Source of the DNA: Ilex aquifolium
Lineage: Eukaryota > Streptophyta > Magnoliopsida > Aquifoliales > Aquifoliaceae
Reading direction: 5' to 3'
Length of the DNA stretch: 64,000 bases
NCBI GenBank assembly: GCA_951799425.1
Contig: OX637391.1
Coordinates: 26,593,701 to 26,657,700 of the forward strand
The notes beneath the pieces are model-generated. The model ran no database searches, was not told the DNA's origin, and worked only from the letters and a program-made list of their open reading frames with translations. The translations under genes were made by a program, and so were the position numbers. Shown here piece by piece: positions 45,911 to 58,961 of the stretch (positions within the stretch are counted from its first letter, which is position 1; each line of letters starts with the position of its first letter).

Positions 45911-47181
45911 ACCCGAGAGGTCGTCATGCCTCTTCTTTCTAACCCCAACCCAATTTGTCATGCAACCAAGCGGCTTAGCTAGGTTTTCGACCCAACCTTT
46001 CCCAAGCCATACTGTCAATCACCAAGTGTGGTGTTGACATCAACCATGCACACACACCCATGTAATGAGATGCTTCTGTGCATATGCAATGCCATGTCCC
46101 ATTGCATACAACATAATGCTCAATATGCCAAGAACAACACATGAACAATTTCAACACATCCATGGTAAATTTATATCCTAAGCATATAAATACCATATTT
46201 ATCTCAATGTTAATATATCATCACATGCATATATCGACAAGCACATTCAATTATAAATCATATCCTAAGCATATGATTCCACAATTTAAACTTAAGCATG
46301 TTATTTCAATTCCATCAAAATAACAATTTCCAATACTCAAGGCATTTCACCAAACACCTTCAAGGCATAATTTATATAACACATAAACATACATATAAAA
46401 GTCTATCCATATGCCTAAACATATCAAACCCTTAAACCCTCAACATCTAAGGACAAGATTAATCCAAGGTAGGAAGAACCCTACCTCTAGTAGCGTGAAG
46501 GGAATGATAGAATTCCCAAAAACACCAAAGAAAGCCTCCAAGACTTGATTTCTCCAAGATCACCCTTTTGGATCTTCGGTGAAATATCTTGTTTTTGGTA
46601 CGTAGACGTAGCCCTCGTTGAGGAGACCGATTCTCTCTCTTGGCTCGACGGAATCCGAGCGACGGAAGTCCGAGAAATTGCTAGAGAAAGCTTGAAGAAA
46701 ACTATTTTCTCTCTTCTCTCTCTATGGCCGACCAAACAAGAACACAAGTGGCTAAAAAATCTGATTTTCTAAGATATTTACCCCTATTTATAATTTTAAA
46801 TACTTGGCCCACGTCGCGCCACATGTCCTTCGCTTAATCGAATCCGATTTCGTCCCGAAACGACTAATTACATTACGGGTTAAGTTCAAATTAATTTTAT
46901 TTGAACTTTTAATCAAAAATAATTAAATTTTGAGTTTATCGCTTTTAGGGACCTTGGTGAGGTCATCCGCCACCCAGTTTCCTCGAACTACGTGTAAAAA
47001 TTTGACTTAACTCGGACTTCGACGAAATTTGATATGGTGACTATATTCAGCAATACGAGTCCAACGGCGAAGTCCATTGTGTCATACGAGGTCTGTAGAA
47101 CACGTATTTTAATTTTGCATTATAGTGGCAAAATGACCATTTTGCCCCTAAAAAAAAATTCAAAATTTCCCGGGTTTTACA
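45911..47181 (-). mobile_element. Tekay-type element: 3' LTR (inner part)
   Basis: It ends at CCCGGGTTTTACA (47,181), preceded on the sense strand by the purine tract CTTTTTAAGGGGGGAAGAA. It matches 53,293-54,557 with about thirty differences in 1265 bases (hand count, 2-3%). Many of the differences are C/T or G/A, as expected for methylated cytosines. It meets the CRM 5' LTR at 45,910/45,911. Confidence 0.85.
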
Positions 47182-47274
47182 TTCTTCCCCCCTTAAAAAG
47201 AATTTCGTCCTCGAAATTCACACACACATATATGCAATCCCATGCATATGCTACAATCATGTAATAGTAAATGA

Positions 47275-48588
47275 CTATAAAAACGTACCTCTATCCTCAA
47301 ACAAGAAAGGATAATTGGCACGTACGGTGTCATCACGCTCCCATGTCGCCTCTTCCACTCCTCGGTGCTGCCACATCACCTTCACTAGCCTCACGGTCTT
47401 GCCTCGCAAAACCTGATCTCGGCTATCCATGATACGCACCGGTCCCTCCTCGAAGGTCTCATCCGCATCAACAACAAGCTCGCCCCAATCCACCACATGA
47501 GTCGGATCTGGGGTGTATTTCCGGAGCATATAGACATGGAATACCGCATGAACACCTGATAGGTTTGGCGATAACGCCAACCGGTAAGCGACCGTACCTA
47601 CCCTCTCAAGTATCTCAAAGGGCCCGATATACCTCGGTGACAGCTTTCCTCGCTTGCCGAACCTGACCACTCCTCTCGTAGGCATCACCTTCAAGAAGAC
47701 ACGATCTCCCACCTCAAACTCTAGAGGTCGTCGCCGTCTATCGGCGTAGCTCTTCTGCCGACTCTGAGCCGTAAGAAGACGCTTCCGTATCAAGCCCACC
47801 TTCTCTGAGGTGTCTCTAACTAAGTCCGGACCCGTAGCAGGTCTCTCTCCAACCTCTGTCCAACAAACTGGAGATCGACATGGCCTCCCATATAGTGCCT
47901 CGTAGGGTGCCATCTGTATGCTCGCCTGATAACTATTGTTATATGCGAACTCCGCCAAGGGTAAATGATCTTCCCAGCTACCCTTGAGATCTAAGACACA
48001 TGCCCATAGCATGTCCTCTAATGTCTGAATGGTCCTCTCAGACTGACCGTCCGTCTGGGGATGAAAAGCAGTGCTCATCATCAGCTGTGTCCCCATGGCT
48101 CGTTGGAAACTCTCCCAAAAATGAGCCGTAAACCTGGGATCCCGATCCGACACTATAGATACGGGTACCCCATGCAACCGGACAATCTCCCGTATATATA
48201 ACCTGCAGAATTCCTCCAGCGTGAAGGTCATCCGCACAGCCAAAAAGTGTGCCGACTTCGTAAGCCGGTCCACTATCACCCAGACCGCGTCATGTCCCCG
48301 CGATGTCCGTGGCAAGTGAGTCACAAAATCCATCGTGACATGTTCCCACTTCCACTCAGCTACCTCCAATGGCTGGAATAACCCTGCTGGTCTCTGGTGT
48401 TCAGCCTTCACTTGCTGACACGTGAGACATCTACTAACAAAATCACCAACCTGTCGCTTCATCCCATTCCAATAATACTGGCGACGAAGATCATGATACA
48501 TCTTCGTGCCTCCTGGATGAACCGCAAAACGGGAGCAATGAAACTCCCTAAGGATCTCCTCTCTCAGATCCGCCAACTGAGGAACCAC
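47275..48588 (-). mobile_element. Tekay-type element: integrase with chromodomain
   Basis: The minus strand encodes an HHCC region (FHCSRFAVHPGGTKMYHDL to CLTCQQVKAEH) and catalytic core (MDFVTHLPRTSRGHDAVWV, SDRDPRFTAHFW, FHPQTDGQSERTIQ). A GPF/Y module (YIGPFEILERVG) and a C-terminal chromodomain-like stretch (EGPVRIMDSRDQVLRG to VMWQHRGVEEATWERDD) follow. A chromodomain at this place marks chromoviruses; the sequence style is Tekay/Del. Chromodomains are thought to steer integration to heterochromatin. The whole element has about two or three breaks. Confidence 0.85.
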
Positions 48589-48630
48589 AACCCTTCCTCG
48601 ATACCGAAGACTACCATCCGAGTGAATGGC

Positions 48631-50800
48631 TCAGCCCTCGTCACCTGTACCTGCATGTACACGGTCCCGGATGGACAACAGCTCCGTGTCCTGACTCTGG
48701 GACTCAACAACTCTACTCAGTAAGGAAGGCGTAGCCACCAAACTCCCCAAAGTACCCTGAGTCTGACCCATATAACATAGTCCGAACTGTCCCACAGTCT
48801 CGAGCATCTGCCACTCTCGGGAAGCCACACTAGCCAAGACTCCCTGTGACGTCCGGCTGAGTGCGTCAGCTACCACATTTGTCTTACCGGGATGGTAATG
48901 CAAGGTGAAGTCATAGTCCTCTAGAAACTCCATCCACCTGCGTTGCCTCATATTGAGGTCCCGCTGTGTAAAGATGTACTTCAGACTTTTGTGGTCTGAA
49001 AACACCTCGAACTGCTCACCGTATAAATAGTGGCACCAAGCCTTTAAGGCAAAGACAATGGCTGCCAACTCCATGTCATGTGTGGGGTAACTCTGTTCGT
49101 GGTTCTTTAACTGCCGAGAACCATAAGCTACCACTCTCCCGGACTGCATCAAAACGCATCCAAGTCCGTCCTTAGAGGCATCACAATACACTGTGTACCT
49201 CTGTCCCCTTTCTGGGACTATCAGAATAGGAGCTGAAGTAAGCCTCCTCTTCAACTCCTGGAATGCCTTTTCACATGAATCATTCCACTCAAACTTAACC
49301 TCTTTCCGGGTCAACCTCGTCATAGGTGAAGCTAGTCGGGAGAAGTCCTCAATGAACCTCCTGTAATACCCCGCCAATCCCAACAAACTACGTATCTCGA
49401 AGACTGACTTCGGCCTCTCCCAATTCATGACTGCCTCAACCTTCTCCAGGTCTACGACACCCGAAGCCGACACCACATGTCCCAAAAATTTCACCTCAGT
49501 AAGCCAAAATTCACACTTGCTGAACTTGGCATACAACTGATGGTCTCTCAAGGTCTGGAGAACGACATTCAAGTGACCCTCATGCTCCTCCTCAGACTTG
49601 GAGTAGATCAAGATATCGTCAACAAAAACCATGACGAACTGATCAAGGTAGGGTTGGAACACCCTATGCATGAGATCTATGAATGCCGATGGGGCATTCG
49701 TCAATCCGAATGGCATCACTGTGAACTCGAAATGCCCATACCGCGTCCGAAACGCCGTCTTAGGGATGTCTACCTCCCTAACTCTCAACTGATGGTAACC
49801 CATGCGGAAATCTATCTTGGAGTAGACTCGCGCCCCTCTCAGCTGATCAAACAAGTCATCAATCCTCGGCAAAGGGTACCTATTCTTGATGGTCACCCTA
49901 TTCAACTGCCGGTAGTCTATGCATAGTCGAAGGGTTTTGTCCTTCTTCTTTGCAAATAACACCGGAGCGCCCCAAGGTGAGGTACTCGGTCTAATGAACC
50001 CCCTGTCCAACAATTCCTGCAATTGGACCTTGAGTTCTTGCAACTCAGCAGGCGCCATCCTATGTGGAGTCATAGAAATGGGCGATGTACCAGGATGCAA
50101 CTCTATAGTGAAGTCTACATCCCTATGTGGAGGTATTCCCGGTAGTTCATCCGGAAAAACATCCTCATAATCACTCACAACCCGAGGTAGACCCAACTCA
50201 TGTGTCACCTCATCCTCCAAGGTAAGGCTTGCTAGCCAACCCATCAACTGTCCGTGCCATCTAGAGTCGTACACGGCTTGAGGAAAAGCATCGTGCTTAT
50301 CCCCCTGAAACATGAAACAAACCCCATCCGGTGTGTAAGTAGTGACCCGCTTCCGGTCACAATCAATGACGACTCGGTGTGCCGCCAACCAATCCATTCC
50401 CAGGATTACATCGAACTCCGACATGTCCATGACCCGAAGATCCACGGTGAGTAGAATCCCTGAGATCTCTAACTCACACCCCCGACATATCTGATCAACC
50501 CTCACCCTAGCACCTAAGGGAGAACTCACGTGCAATGGCTCTTCTAAGGTCTCAACCTCTAAGCCCAAGTCTTTCACACAAGATGCAGAAATGAATGAAT
50601 GTGATGCATCAGAGTCAAATAATATTCTTGCCCATAAACGAGAGAGTAGAAATGTACCCTGTATCACCGACTGATCTGCCAGCTCGGTCTGTGGCATAAT
50701 GGCGTAGACACGCCCCTGGGTCCCTGAAATCCCGGCCTGTGAGCCCTGGCCTCGCCCTCTACCCATGCCCTGGCCCATCTGGCATGCTTGCGGAGTTCCC
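48631..50800 (-). mobile_element. Tekay-type element: protease, reverse transcriptase, RNase H
   Basis: The minus-strand frame contains an aspartic protease ([13 protein letters not shown] near 50,590; note S-D-A where most relatives have S-G-A). The reverse transcriptase follows ([47 protein letters not shown]), then RNase H ([42 protein letters not shown]). Length and order are normal for Tekay-type pol. It is a fossil element of modest age by LTR comparison. Confidence 0.85.
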
Positions 50801-51895
50801 GCTCGAAAAGTAGTAGGCGCTGGTGCAGCACTCTGAGACTGGTACTGGCTCCTTTGACCCATGGTGGGGGTAAGGAGGAACAAACTGTGTCTGCGGCTGT
50901 CCCACAGAAGACTGGGATTGGGATGTCCCGTAGCTTTGGGATCCCTGCCGTTGAGGACACTCCTTCCTTATGTGACCCGGCTGGTGACAAAAATAGCAAG
51001 TCTTCTGACCCGTCTGGAAGGCGGTCCTGAAGTTTCCCCTGTCTTGGGAGAATCGACCCTGGCCTTGGCCTTGATAGCCGCGGCTCTGCCCTTGAGGTCC
51101 TTGCGGAACAGAAGTCCTTTGCCTCTTTCCCGCACCAGAAGAAGAGGATTGACCCTCCTTCTTTTTGTCCTTAACACCCGTTTCCCGGATGTTGCGCGCA
51201 TCTTCCACCTCTCTCTCGATAGCCATTGCAGTCTTGACCATCAAATCAAGGTCTTGCAAGAGAAGTCCCACAATCTTGCCTCGAATGGACAACTTCAGCC
51301 CATCCTCAAACTTACGTACTTTGGCCATGTCTGTGGCCACATAATCGTCGGTGAAATGGGCCAACTCCGTGAATTTGGCCACGTATTCTAGCACACTCAT
51401 AGTCCCTTGCTTCAATTCTAGGAACTCATTGGCCTTAGCGTGCCGAGCAGCTGCCGGAAAATACTTTCCCATAAAAAGCTCTCGGAACTCTGCCCAAGTC
51501 ATGGCCTCCAAGTTTCTAGAGTCCTTCACCCAATCCCACCATAGCTGGGACTCTCCCTCCAGCTGAAAAGTCGCCAGAGTTATCTTGGTGGCATCGGAAG
51601 TGATTTCCATAGCCCTCAAGATCTTCTCCACTTGCCGAATCCAACGGTCGACTACCATTGGATCCGCCCCTCCCAGAAAAATCGGAGGATTATGGGCTTT
51701 GAACCTCTGGAGGTTACTCGAGCCTTTGTGTCCCATATTTGCACCAGTCTGTGCAATGGTAGCGGCTGTAGCACTAGCCTGTGCAATAGTCGTCGCCGCC
51801 TCACCAATAGCCTCTGCAAAGGCTTGGTGATCAAAGGCCGAAGGTGGTTCGTTGTTCCACCTGCCGCCTCGGCGTCCTTGCCCTCTATATGCCAT
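50759..51895 (-). mobile_element. Tekay-type element: gag
   Basis: From the ATG at 51,893-51,895 (MAYRGQGRRGGRWNNE) the minus strand encodes an Ala/Thr/Gln-rich helix, the gag core (FKAHNPPIFLGGADPMVVD, WWDWVKDSRNLEAMTWAEF, KYFPAAARHAKANEFLEL), a basic Gln/Gly-rich region and a zinc knuckle [14 protein letters not shown] (near residue 295). The frame overlaps the start of the pol region. The gag fragment at 25,783-26,336 is a close relative. Confidence 0.85.
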
Positions 51896-52238
51896 CTACA
51901 TAAGTCAAATAGCAATATAGTTTTACAAGGCATCCCAAAATAGGAATCAATACTCAAACATCAAGAGTTTCTCATTGTCCCACTAGGGGAGCATATGCCT
52001 CTCATTAGTAGACATTTATACCATGAACCCTCCCGTTCATCTGCTTTCCCACTCCCAAGGTTATGTTTTCTAACCTAGTGCGTTCATTTACATATACATT
52101 CTACAATGCATATAATCCACATAGCACATAACATGTAGCATTTAAACACATAAGATGAAATGCACAATGCATGCAATGGTCTAGACCCATGCCCATCAAG
52201 CCCTAGGTAAAACGTATACCTATGCTCTGATACCAAGC

Positions 52239-54557
52239 TGTGACACCCCAAAATCCGGGGGTTCGTTGATTACCCATCAACCCGCAGAATTACCCGTGGA
52301 TGTCACTCAACCCAACACCACGGCGATAGCATCCCCTTAGCTGGGATCATAACTCATAAATATAAACTGGATTCAATTAGTCATTGGGTTCAACCAAGAT
52401 CCAACATATCCGGATTTATACTCCATTATAGTCCATTTACATCATTGGAGGGAAGGAAGGCATAGACCGAAAATAGGGCAAAACAGTTTAAAAATCTGAA
52501 AATTCTTGAGAGTGTACCGGTACTGTGTACCGGTACAATATCGTACCGGTACGGTTTGCCTACTGGAAAGTGCGTACCGGTACACCGTACCGGTACCCTA
52601 CCGTACCGGTACTGCGTACTGGTACTTTCTGCCCAATTTTGCCATTTTCAACCGTTTTTCATTTTCAATCCATTCCAAACCTCCCAAAATCACCCAACAC
52701 ATGTTTGATAAGAACTCCCATATAAAACATAATTTATACAGGTTCCATTACAATTAATTCCATACATTTACACATCAAAATGGAATTTTCACAAAAGTTT
52801 TAGAAAATAAACCATAAAGGCCACAAGTTGGCCCCCTTCATACTTGATGCTCTCCAAGTGAGCCATCCACCGGTGCAAACCCCACACCTAAAATATTTCC
52901 CATATAGGGTGAGCCAACGCCCAGTAGAGTAGATCCTACAAAGGCTACTCCCCCCCTAGATGCTCATGCTCATGCAACATTCATTTGCAACATATAAACT
53001 ATCATTCCCTATAAGGATATGCATTCTAAGTTGGAATGCAACAATACCATGCCATGAAATGAGATGACACTCACTCATGCACTTCAACCCGAGTCCTCGC
53101 CGACTCCTACTACACGATGCAATGCCAAAGTGTTTCATTCCATCATTTATGTTCACATCAAATGACATTTTCAAAACTAGGGTCTTTCTTGGGGTTGGAT
53201 ATTCATGGACTTGCACCAAGGGTCTTCCATACCCGCACACTTTATGGACTCTTACACCAATGGAGTGCACTTCCCAAATCACCGGGCCTTGCACCCGACA
53301 GGTCGTCATGCCTCTTCTTTCTAACCCCAACCCAATTTGTCATGCAACCAAGCGGCTTAGCTAGGTCTTCGACCCAACCTTTCCCAAGCCATACCGTCAA
53401 TCACCAAGTGTGGTGTTGACATCAACCATGCATACACACCCATGTAATGAGATGCTTCCGTGCATATGCAATGCCATGTCCCATTGCATACAACATAATG
53501 CTCAATATGCCAAGAACAACACATGAACAATTTCAACACATCCATGGTAAATTTATATCCTAAGCATATAAATACCATATTCATCTCAATGTTAATATAT
53601 CATCACATGCATATATCGACAAGCACATTCAATTATAAATCATATCCTAAGCATATGATTCCACAATTTAAACTTAAGCATGTTATTTCAATTCCATCAA
53701 AATAACAATTTCCAATACTCAAGGCATTTCACCAAACACCTTCAAGACATAATTTATATAACACATAAACATACATATAAAAGTCTATCCATATGCCTAA
53801 ACATATCAAACCCTTAAACCCTCAACATCTAAGGACAAGATTAATCCAAGGTAGGAAGAACCCTACCTCTAGTAGCGTGAAGGGAATGATAGAATTCCCA
53901 AAAACATCAAAGAAAGCCTCCAAGACTTGATTTCTCCAAGATCACCCTTTTGGATCTTCGGTGAAATATCTTGTTTTTGGTACGTAGACGTAGCCCTCGT
54001 TGAGGAGATCGATTCTCTCTCTTGGCTCGACGGAATCCGAGCGACGGAAGTCCGAGAAATCGCCGGAGAAAGCTTGAAGAAAACTATTTTCTCTCTCTAT
54101 GGCCGGCCAAACAAGAACACAAGTGGCTAAAAAATCTGATTTTCTAAGATATTTACCCCTATTTATAATTTTAAATACTTGGCCCACGTCGCGCCACATG
54201 TCCTTCGCTTAATCGGATCCGATTTCGTCCCGAAAAGACTAATTACATTACGGGTTAAGTTCAAGTTAATTCTATTTGAACTTTTAATCAAAAATAATTA
54301 AATTTTGAGTTTATCGTTTTTAGGGACCTTGGTGAGGTCATCCGCCACCCAGTTTCTTCGAACTACGTGCAAAAATCCGACTTAACTCGGACTTCGACGA
54401 AATTTGATATGGTGACTATATTCCGCGATAAGAGTCCAACGGCGAAGTCCGTTGTATCATACGAGGTCTGTAGAACACGTATTTTAATTTTGCATTATAG
54501 TGGCAAAATGACCATTTTGCCCCTAAAAAAAAAATTCAAAATTTCCCGGGTTTTACA
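52239..54557 (-). mobile_element. Tekay-type element: 5' LTR
   Basis: A 2319-bp LTR runs from TGTGACACCCCAAAATCCGG (52,239) to TTCCCGGGTTTTACA (54,557). The primer binding site TGGTATCAGAGC (minus strand, 52,224-52,235) is adjacent. It carries the GTACCGGTAC palindrome array near its sense-strand end. The following bases ATAGA (54,558-54,562) are the likely target site; the same AT-AGATAGAATGG context occurs uninterrupted near 62,663 in the related Athila LTR. Confidence 0.85.
52514..52625. repeat. Array of GTACCGGTAC palindromes
   Basis: Six perfect GTACCGGTAC copies (52,514; 52,527; 52,543; 52,574; 52,587; 52,603) and one variant GTACTGGTAC (52,616) occur in 112 bp inside the Tekay LTR. 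The position corresponds to the TTCTACCGGTAGAA array in the solo LTR at 4923-7833. Confidence 0.9.
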
Positions 54558-55577
54558 ATAGAATATTAAGTACTGCTCGGTGTTCATAACCATGAGCATA
54601 TTATAAATATAACCATCCATCAGTTAAGGGAGGTATATATATCAATAAAACATAATTAAACATCGACATTTCCATAATTTAACCAATAATATACATATGT
54701 TTACCCCTCATTGAAGGGAATAAGTAAACTACTCACACCCCATTACTATAAACAAGCAAGAAGTGCGGGTGAGTGTTTCATTATAATACTAAATAAAATA
54801 CAGACACTGGCACTCCTTTCCTAAGGAATAATTGAAATACAACCACCCTTAATATCAGTTAAGACACAAAGGTTGCAGAAGTTCAACTCTCCAAGTAGAA
54901 AGACATAGCAGAAATGTAGAAATAACAGAATTCTGGCTAGAGAGTAGGTCGGGTAGGGTTTCACTCTGGATTTCTTTCTTTCTCTCTTGCTTTCTCTTCT
55001 TTTCTTTTCTTTGGATTCTCCCTGGAGCTCTTCTAAACTCTCCAACTCTAACTCTAGGTTGAAGAAGATGAGAAGACCTATTTATAGGCAACAGGTGGAA
55101 GCTGGAGGTGGAAGATAATGATGAACCACCTAGAGCAACCGTCCGAACACCGCCACCACCACCGTCTGGACGGTGCTGGTTTTCTGGTTTGTGGTGGTAA
55201 CTTCCACAGTATTCTTGTAGATTCTTGGTTGATATTACACTTGCTTCCTTTGTTGATTCAGGCTTTGACATATTGCTCCTCACGATTTCCGACAATTCCG
55301 CACAAAAATCCTGAAATTTCAAACATTACACACATAAAACCCTAGCTTACGCATAAACCCTAATAAACAGTTTTTAACTGTTTTATCGTACAAAGTTCAC
55401 TTATTTACTTATTTTAATTTACATACTAATTAGGGTTAATCAGGTACCTTAACTGGAAACCTTCACGAGATAAAAGTCGTCCACTAGGGATTACCTAAGG
55501 GTTTAAAGGCTTGTTGCATATGCTAAATGCAATAGCGGAATTAATATAGGTTTATGTTTGTTTGCCAAATTTTTACA
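54558..55577 (-). mobile_element. Athila-type 5' LTR, second segment
   Basis: The LTR resumes after the nested Tekay element with ATAGAATATTAAG, TGCTCGGTGTTCATAACCAT and TTAAGGGAGGTATA, all matching 62,660-62,740. It carries a TATA box (CCTATTTATAGG, 55,077-55,088). Next to this are palindromes around ACCGTCTGGACGGTGC (55,158-55,173). A 155-codon frame here (54,855-55,322) is chance. The sense-strand LTR start is placed near 55,577 (TGTAAAAATTTGG on the minus strand) and is approximate. Confidence 0.65.
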
Positions 55578-55618
55578 TTTAGTTTGTTAGGGACTAGCAA
55601 AGTTTACGTTAGAGGGTG

Positions 55619-57960
55619 TGATGAGCACATAATATTGCATATTTAACGGTCTCATTACATGCATTTTAACTCAAATTTTCATTTAATTACTTAGAGTTAG
55701 TCGAATTTATGAATAATGAAAAAATTTTGATGTTGCTGGTAATCATAGGGTAAATGATGGCTTTCGGAACCCTGCAACTAAGTGTGGATGAGTGGTGAAA
55801 TGATAGACACATTTCATGAGGATTAGGAGGCTTTAAAGTGAAAGAAATCAAGGAGGTAGAGGTATTTGGTATCATAAGTACTGGTATCCAAGCCTACTTG
55901 AATTTTGGTACCGGCACCCGCACCAATTGGTATCGGTACCTCGGTATTCCCCATATTTGACCATGATCCTCTTCGAATATGAAAACGTTCAAAACATGAA
56001 AGTTGTAGATCTGGATGTCCTATGTCTTGTGTCAAAATGTCAAATCAATCTGACGGTGGGATCAAAAGTTATGACAATTTTACGAAAGGTGGTCCTGAGC
56101 TAGCATTCCCTTTACGACCTACCGGTAGAACCTTAAAACCTACTGGTAGAAAAACCTATTGGAAGTTTTCTACTGGTATGTTTTTGACATTCTACCTATA
56201 GGTTTTTCCCAGAAGTGCTAGACACCTTTGCACACGACTCCACCTACTCTGGGGGCCTACCTCTTATCATCCCAACCATACCCTAACATCTTTGACACAC
56301 CATGATGGTCTCTTACACTCTAAAGTTAGATTTTGGAAGAGAAAAACATAGGAGGGGCAAGAGAGAGAAGAAGGGTGGTTGGTGAAGCATGGGAGGCGCA
56401 TGCTTGGCTTGTCCTATCCTAATTGTTATGGGAGTTGTGATTGTTTGATCTTCATTTTGAACTTTGAACACATGAGTACACTACAGAAGTTTATCCTATG
56501 CCTAAGTATCACATATGTGTTTTTTTTCGAACTCAACCATAGTGCACCTTGAATGTGTTATTTCGGCAATTTACTGATTGGATCCACATTTTAGAGCTTG
56601 ACATACATAGTGGAGATGAAGTAAGTACCCATGTGACCTTTAGTGCCAATCCTTGTTAGAGGGAACTTATTTACTCAAAGGAACAATTTTTCAACTTCAA
56701 ATGGGTTCAATAATTTCATTATGCTTGCTTTGGTTAGAGTGCATGTGGATAGTTGATTAACTTTGTCTTAAAATGCCTACATGCCTCCTCATGCTTATCT
56801 AGAGATGATCTTAGGCCATCTATGAATTTCGTTGAGCCTTAGCCTTTTTCTTGGTTTGAGTGCATGCTTGGCTTGTCCTTGTTTGTTGAAGTGTCCAATC
56901 TCTTCCCACTCATTGCAACTCAGTTCTCACAGACCATGGAAGGGGGATGGATGAATTTTGACCAAGCTATTCTCCATAATTTAGTTTTTCCATAAAATTT
57001 AGATAGAGAAGCTCCAAGGAAGAAGATGAAGTTTTAGAGAGAGAAAGTTAGGTTTTTGCATTTCCTCCACCATTTAAATTGTAGTAAGCTTTAAATTACT
57101 TGTAATCTTTACATCTTGCACTTTACTCTCATTTATTTAAAGTGTAATCAAGTCGAGCTTCATGTTCTTGTAATTCTATGTCTACATTTGGGTTTTTCTT
57201 TCCAAGCTTTATATTTTGGGTATGAATGAATTTACTCTTGTAGTCTAACCCTTTTCTAGCTTCAATACAAGTTCAATGCTTCATTTCATTACCATGTCCC
57301 TTTACATTATGTTTGTTCTTGCTTTGACTATGAGTAGCTAGACTTTTAGTTGGCTAATCCAAGGGGAATTTCCTCTTGGGGTAAGTGAAATCAACTCTTT
57401 TCTGTTCTTCCTCGTAGTGTAAAGTGGTTTGGTTTGACTAGGTTGAGTGCAGACATGGTTGTGAGCTCTTAATACACCGTAGACTTGTCACGGGATATGC
57501 TTGGGCCAACACCTCCACATTAGTCCCTCACTTCCCATAAATCAATAAAACACCGAGACACCATTGGTCGAATGAATTGAGTCGATTTTGCATTCCCATT
57601 GGAATGAACTCTATGGATTAGTCAACCTTCTTTTCTTGCATTTTTACCAAAACACAACTCACAATAACAAAATTCACAAGATTTTCCAATTTTCTTTTCT
57701 TTACAAATCACCCTTCCTAAAGATTTGACATTTCCTTCCCTGAGGAGACGACCTTGGAATACCCATTCCAAGTAAAACACAACATTGCAAGTCTCTCTAC
57801 GATTGAGGAGCACTTTTGCACACACACATTTTTGTTCACGCACACGATTTTCCCCATTTCTTGGATAAAACCCAAGGGAGAGTGACACTCACCTACTCGT
57901 ATAAGCCATATACACACAACCGGGGGCTTGTGTTTGGAGATTAGGGTGAACCGAATCAAG
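55619..57960 (+). mobile_element. Tat-type LTR (TGATGAGC start), approximate right end
   Basis: It starts TGATGAGCACATAATATTGC and matches 17,384-17,903 over its first ~520 bp. CTACCGGTAG and relatives cluster at 56,105-56,185. Near the end, CCTGAGGAGACGACCTTGG (about 57,738-57,756) is the U5 phrase of Tat/Athila LTRs. The right limit is uncertain and no primer binding site or target duplication was recognised, so it may be a solo LTR or incomplete. No protein domain is present. Confidence 0.5.
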
Positions 57961-58437
57961 TAGGTGTCACTGTTCCACCCAATATTTTCTTGAGATTTGG
58001 AGAATATTTTGGTTATGGTTAGAATTAGGGAAGTTAGTGTTTCATATGGAAAGGAGAATGTTGTAGAGAGGAAATCAAGTAGAGAGATGCCATGAGTGAG
58101 GGGATTTAAAATTTAGTATATTTTTAGCAATAAAAATTTTAGAGTTGAATCTAGTATGTTGGATCAGATTTGGAAAGGAGATTCTAGGATGTGAGCACAA
58201 TGGAAAGTTTTAGTTGGGAAAGAATATTTCAAAACTTATTCTTGTTCGTTGGATCAATAAATTTTGAAATAATTCTGAGCCATTTTTTATGTTGGGGAAA
58301 CGTAGTTCGCCGGATGATACTTTGTTTATCCCAAAATTATCTGAACCATTTTTTTCTTTGGATTCAAAATCAGCTTTACTTTATTATATAGATCTTACTT
58401 TTTCCTCACAATGATTAGTCAACTACTAGTGAAAACC
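57961..58437. other. AT-rich stretch, nothing recognised
   Basis: No coding region or repeat end is supported between the Tat-type LTR and the Copia-type LTR piece. Confidence 0.35.
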
Positions 58438-58961
58438 CCCTTTTAACCACAACGACCCCATGAATCCATGAAGATTAGTGTATTGATTTTAGCAATTAAT
58501 CACTTAACACTCAATCTCTCACGGGGATCCCAACCCAATGACGCAAACCCTTAGATGCACTACGATAAAGAACATAAGCAATTTGTTGACACGGAAACCT
58601 TCTTAAAAAAATACGAGTAACTAACGTCTTTTGTATCTTTACTTAGATTCACCACCGCAAATGGATCATCTAGGTCTCGAGTAATCTTGGGCGCACCAAC
58701 GATCCTTGAAATACACATTGCAATGGGTTTGGTCTTAACCAATCAAGATCTTCATCACCAAGTTGTGAAGTTGGATAAGAATTACAAGATGGTAGCCTTG
58801 AGTTTAAGGTTGTAGGGTTGGGTTGTGATCTCTAAGGTGTAAGAGGCAAGAATTCAACTCACAAAAGAGGTACCATAGGTTGAGAAAGACACTCCCTATT
58901 TATAGGCTCAAAATAAAGGCAATCTTGGTCAACAAGAAAACTAAAATTCACGAACGACCGA
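58438..58961 (-). mobile_element. Copia-type LTR piece (relative of 9246-10,590)
   Basis: The minus strand matches about 9880-10,200: GTTGACCAAGATTGCC, CCTATAAATAGGGAG (TATA, about 58,893-58,907), CAAGGCTACCATC, GAAGATCTTGAT and GCGGTGGTGAATC. The piece ends at 58,961, where Tekay LTR sequence begins. The left limit is approximate. Confidence 0.55.

Noticed and set aside
52224-52235. GCTCTGATACCA sequences (also 26,687; 60,497; 18,161 and others) as parts of tRNA genes
   Set aside because: They are 12-18 base primer binding sites next to LTRs, with no cloverleaf around them.
54855-55322. 155-codon frame on the minus strand
   Set aside because: It lies over the TATA box, palindromes and leader part of an Athila-type LTR and shows no recognisable domain.
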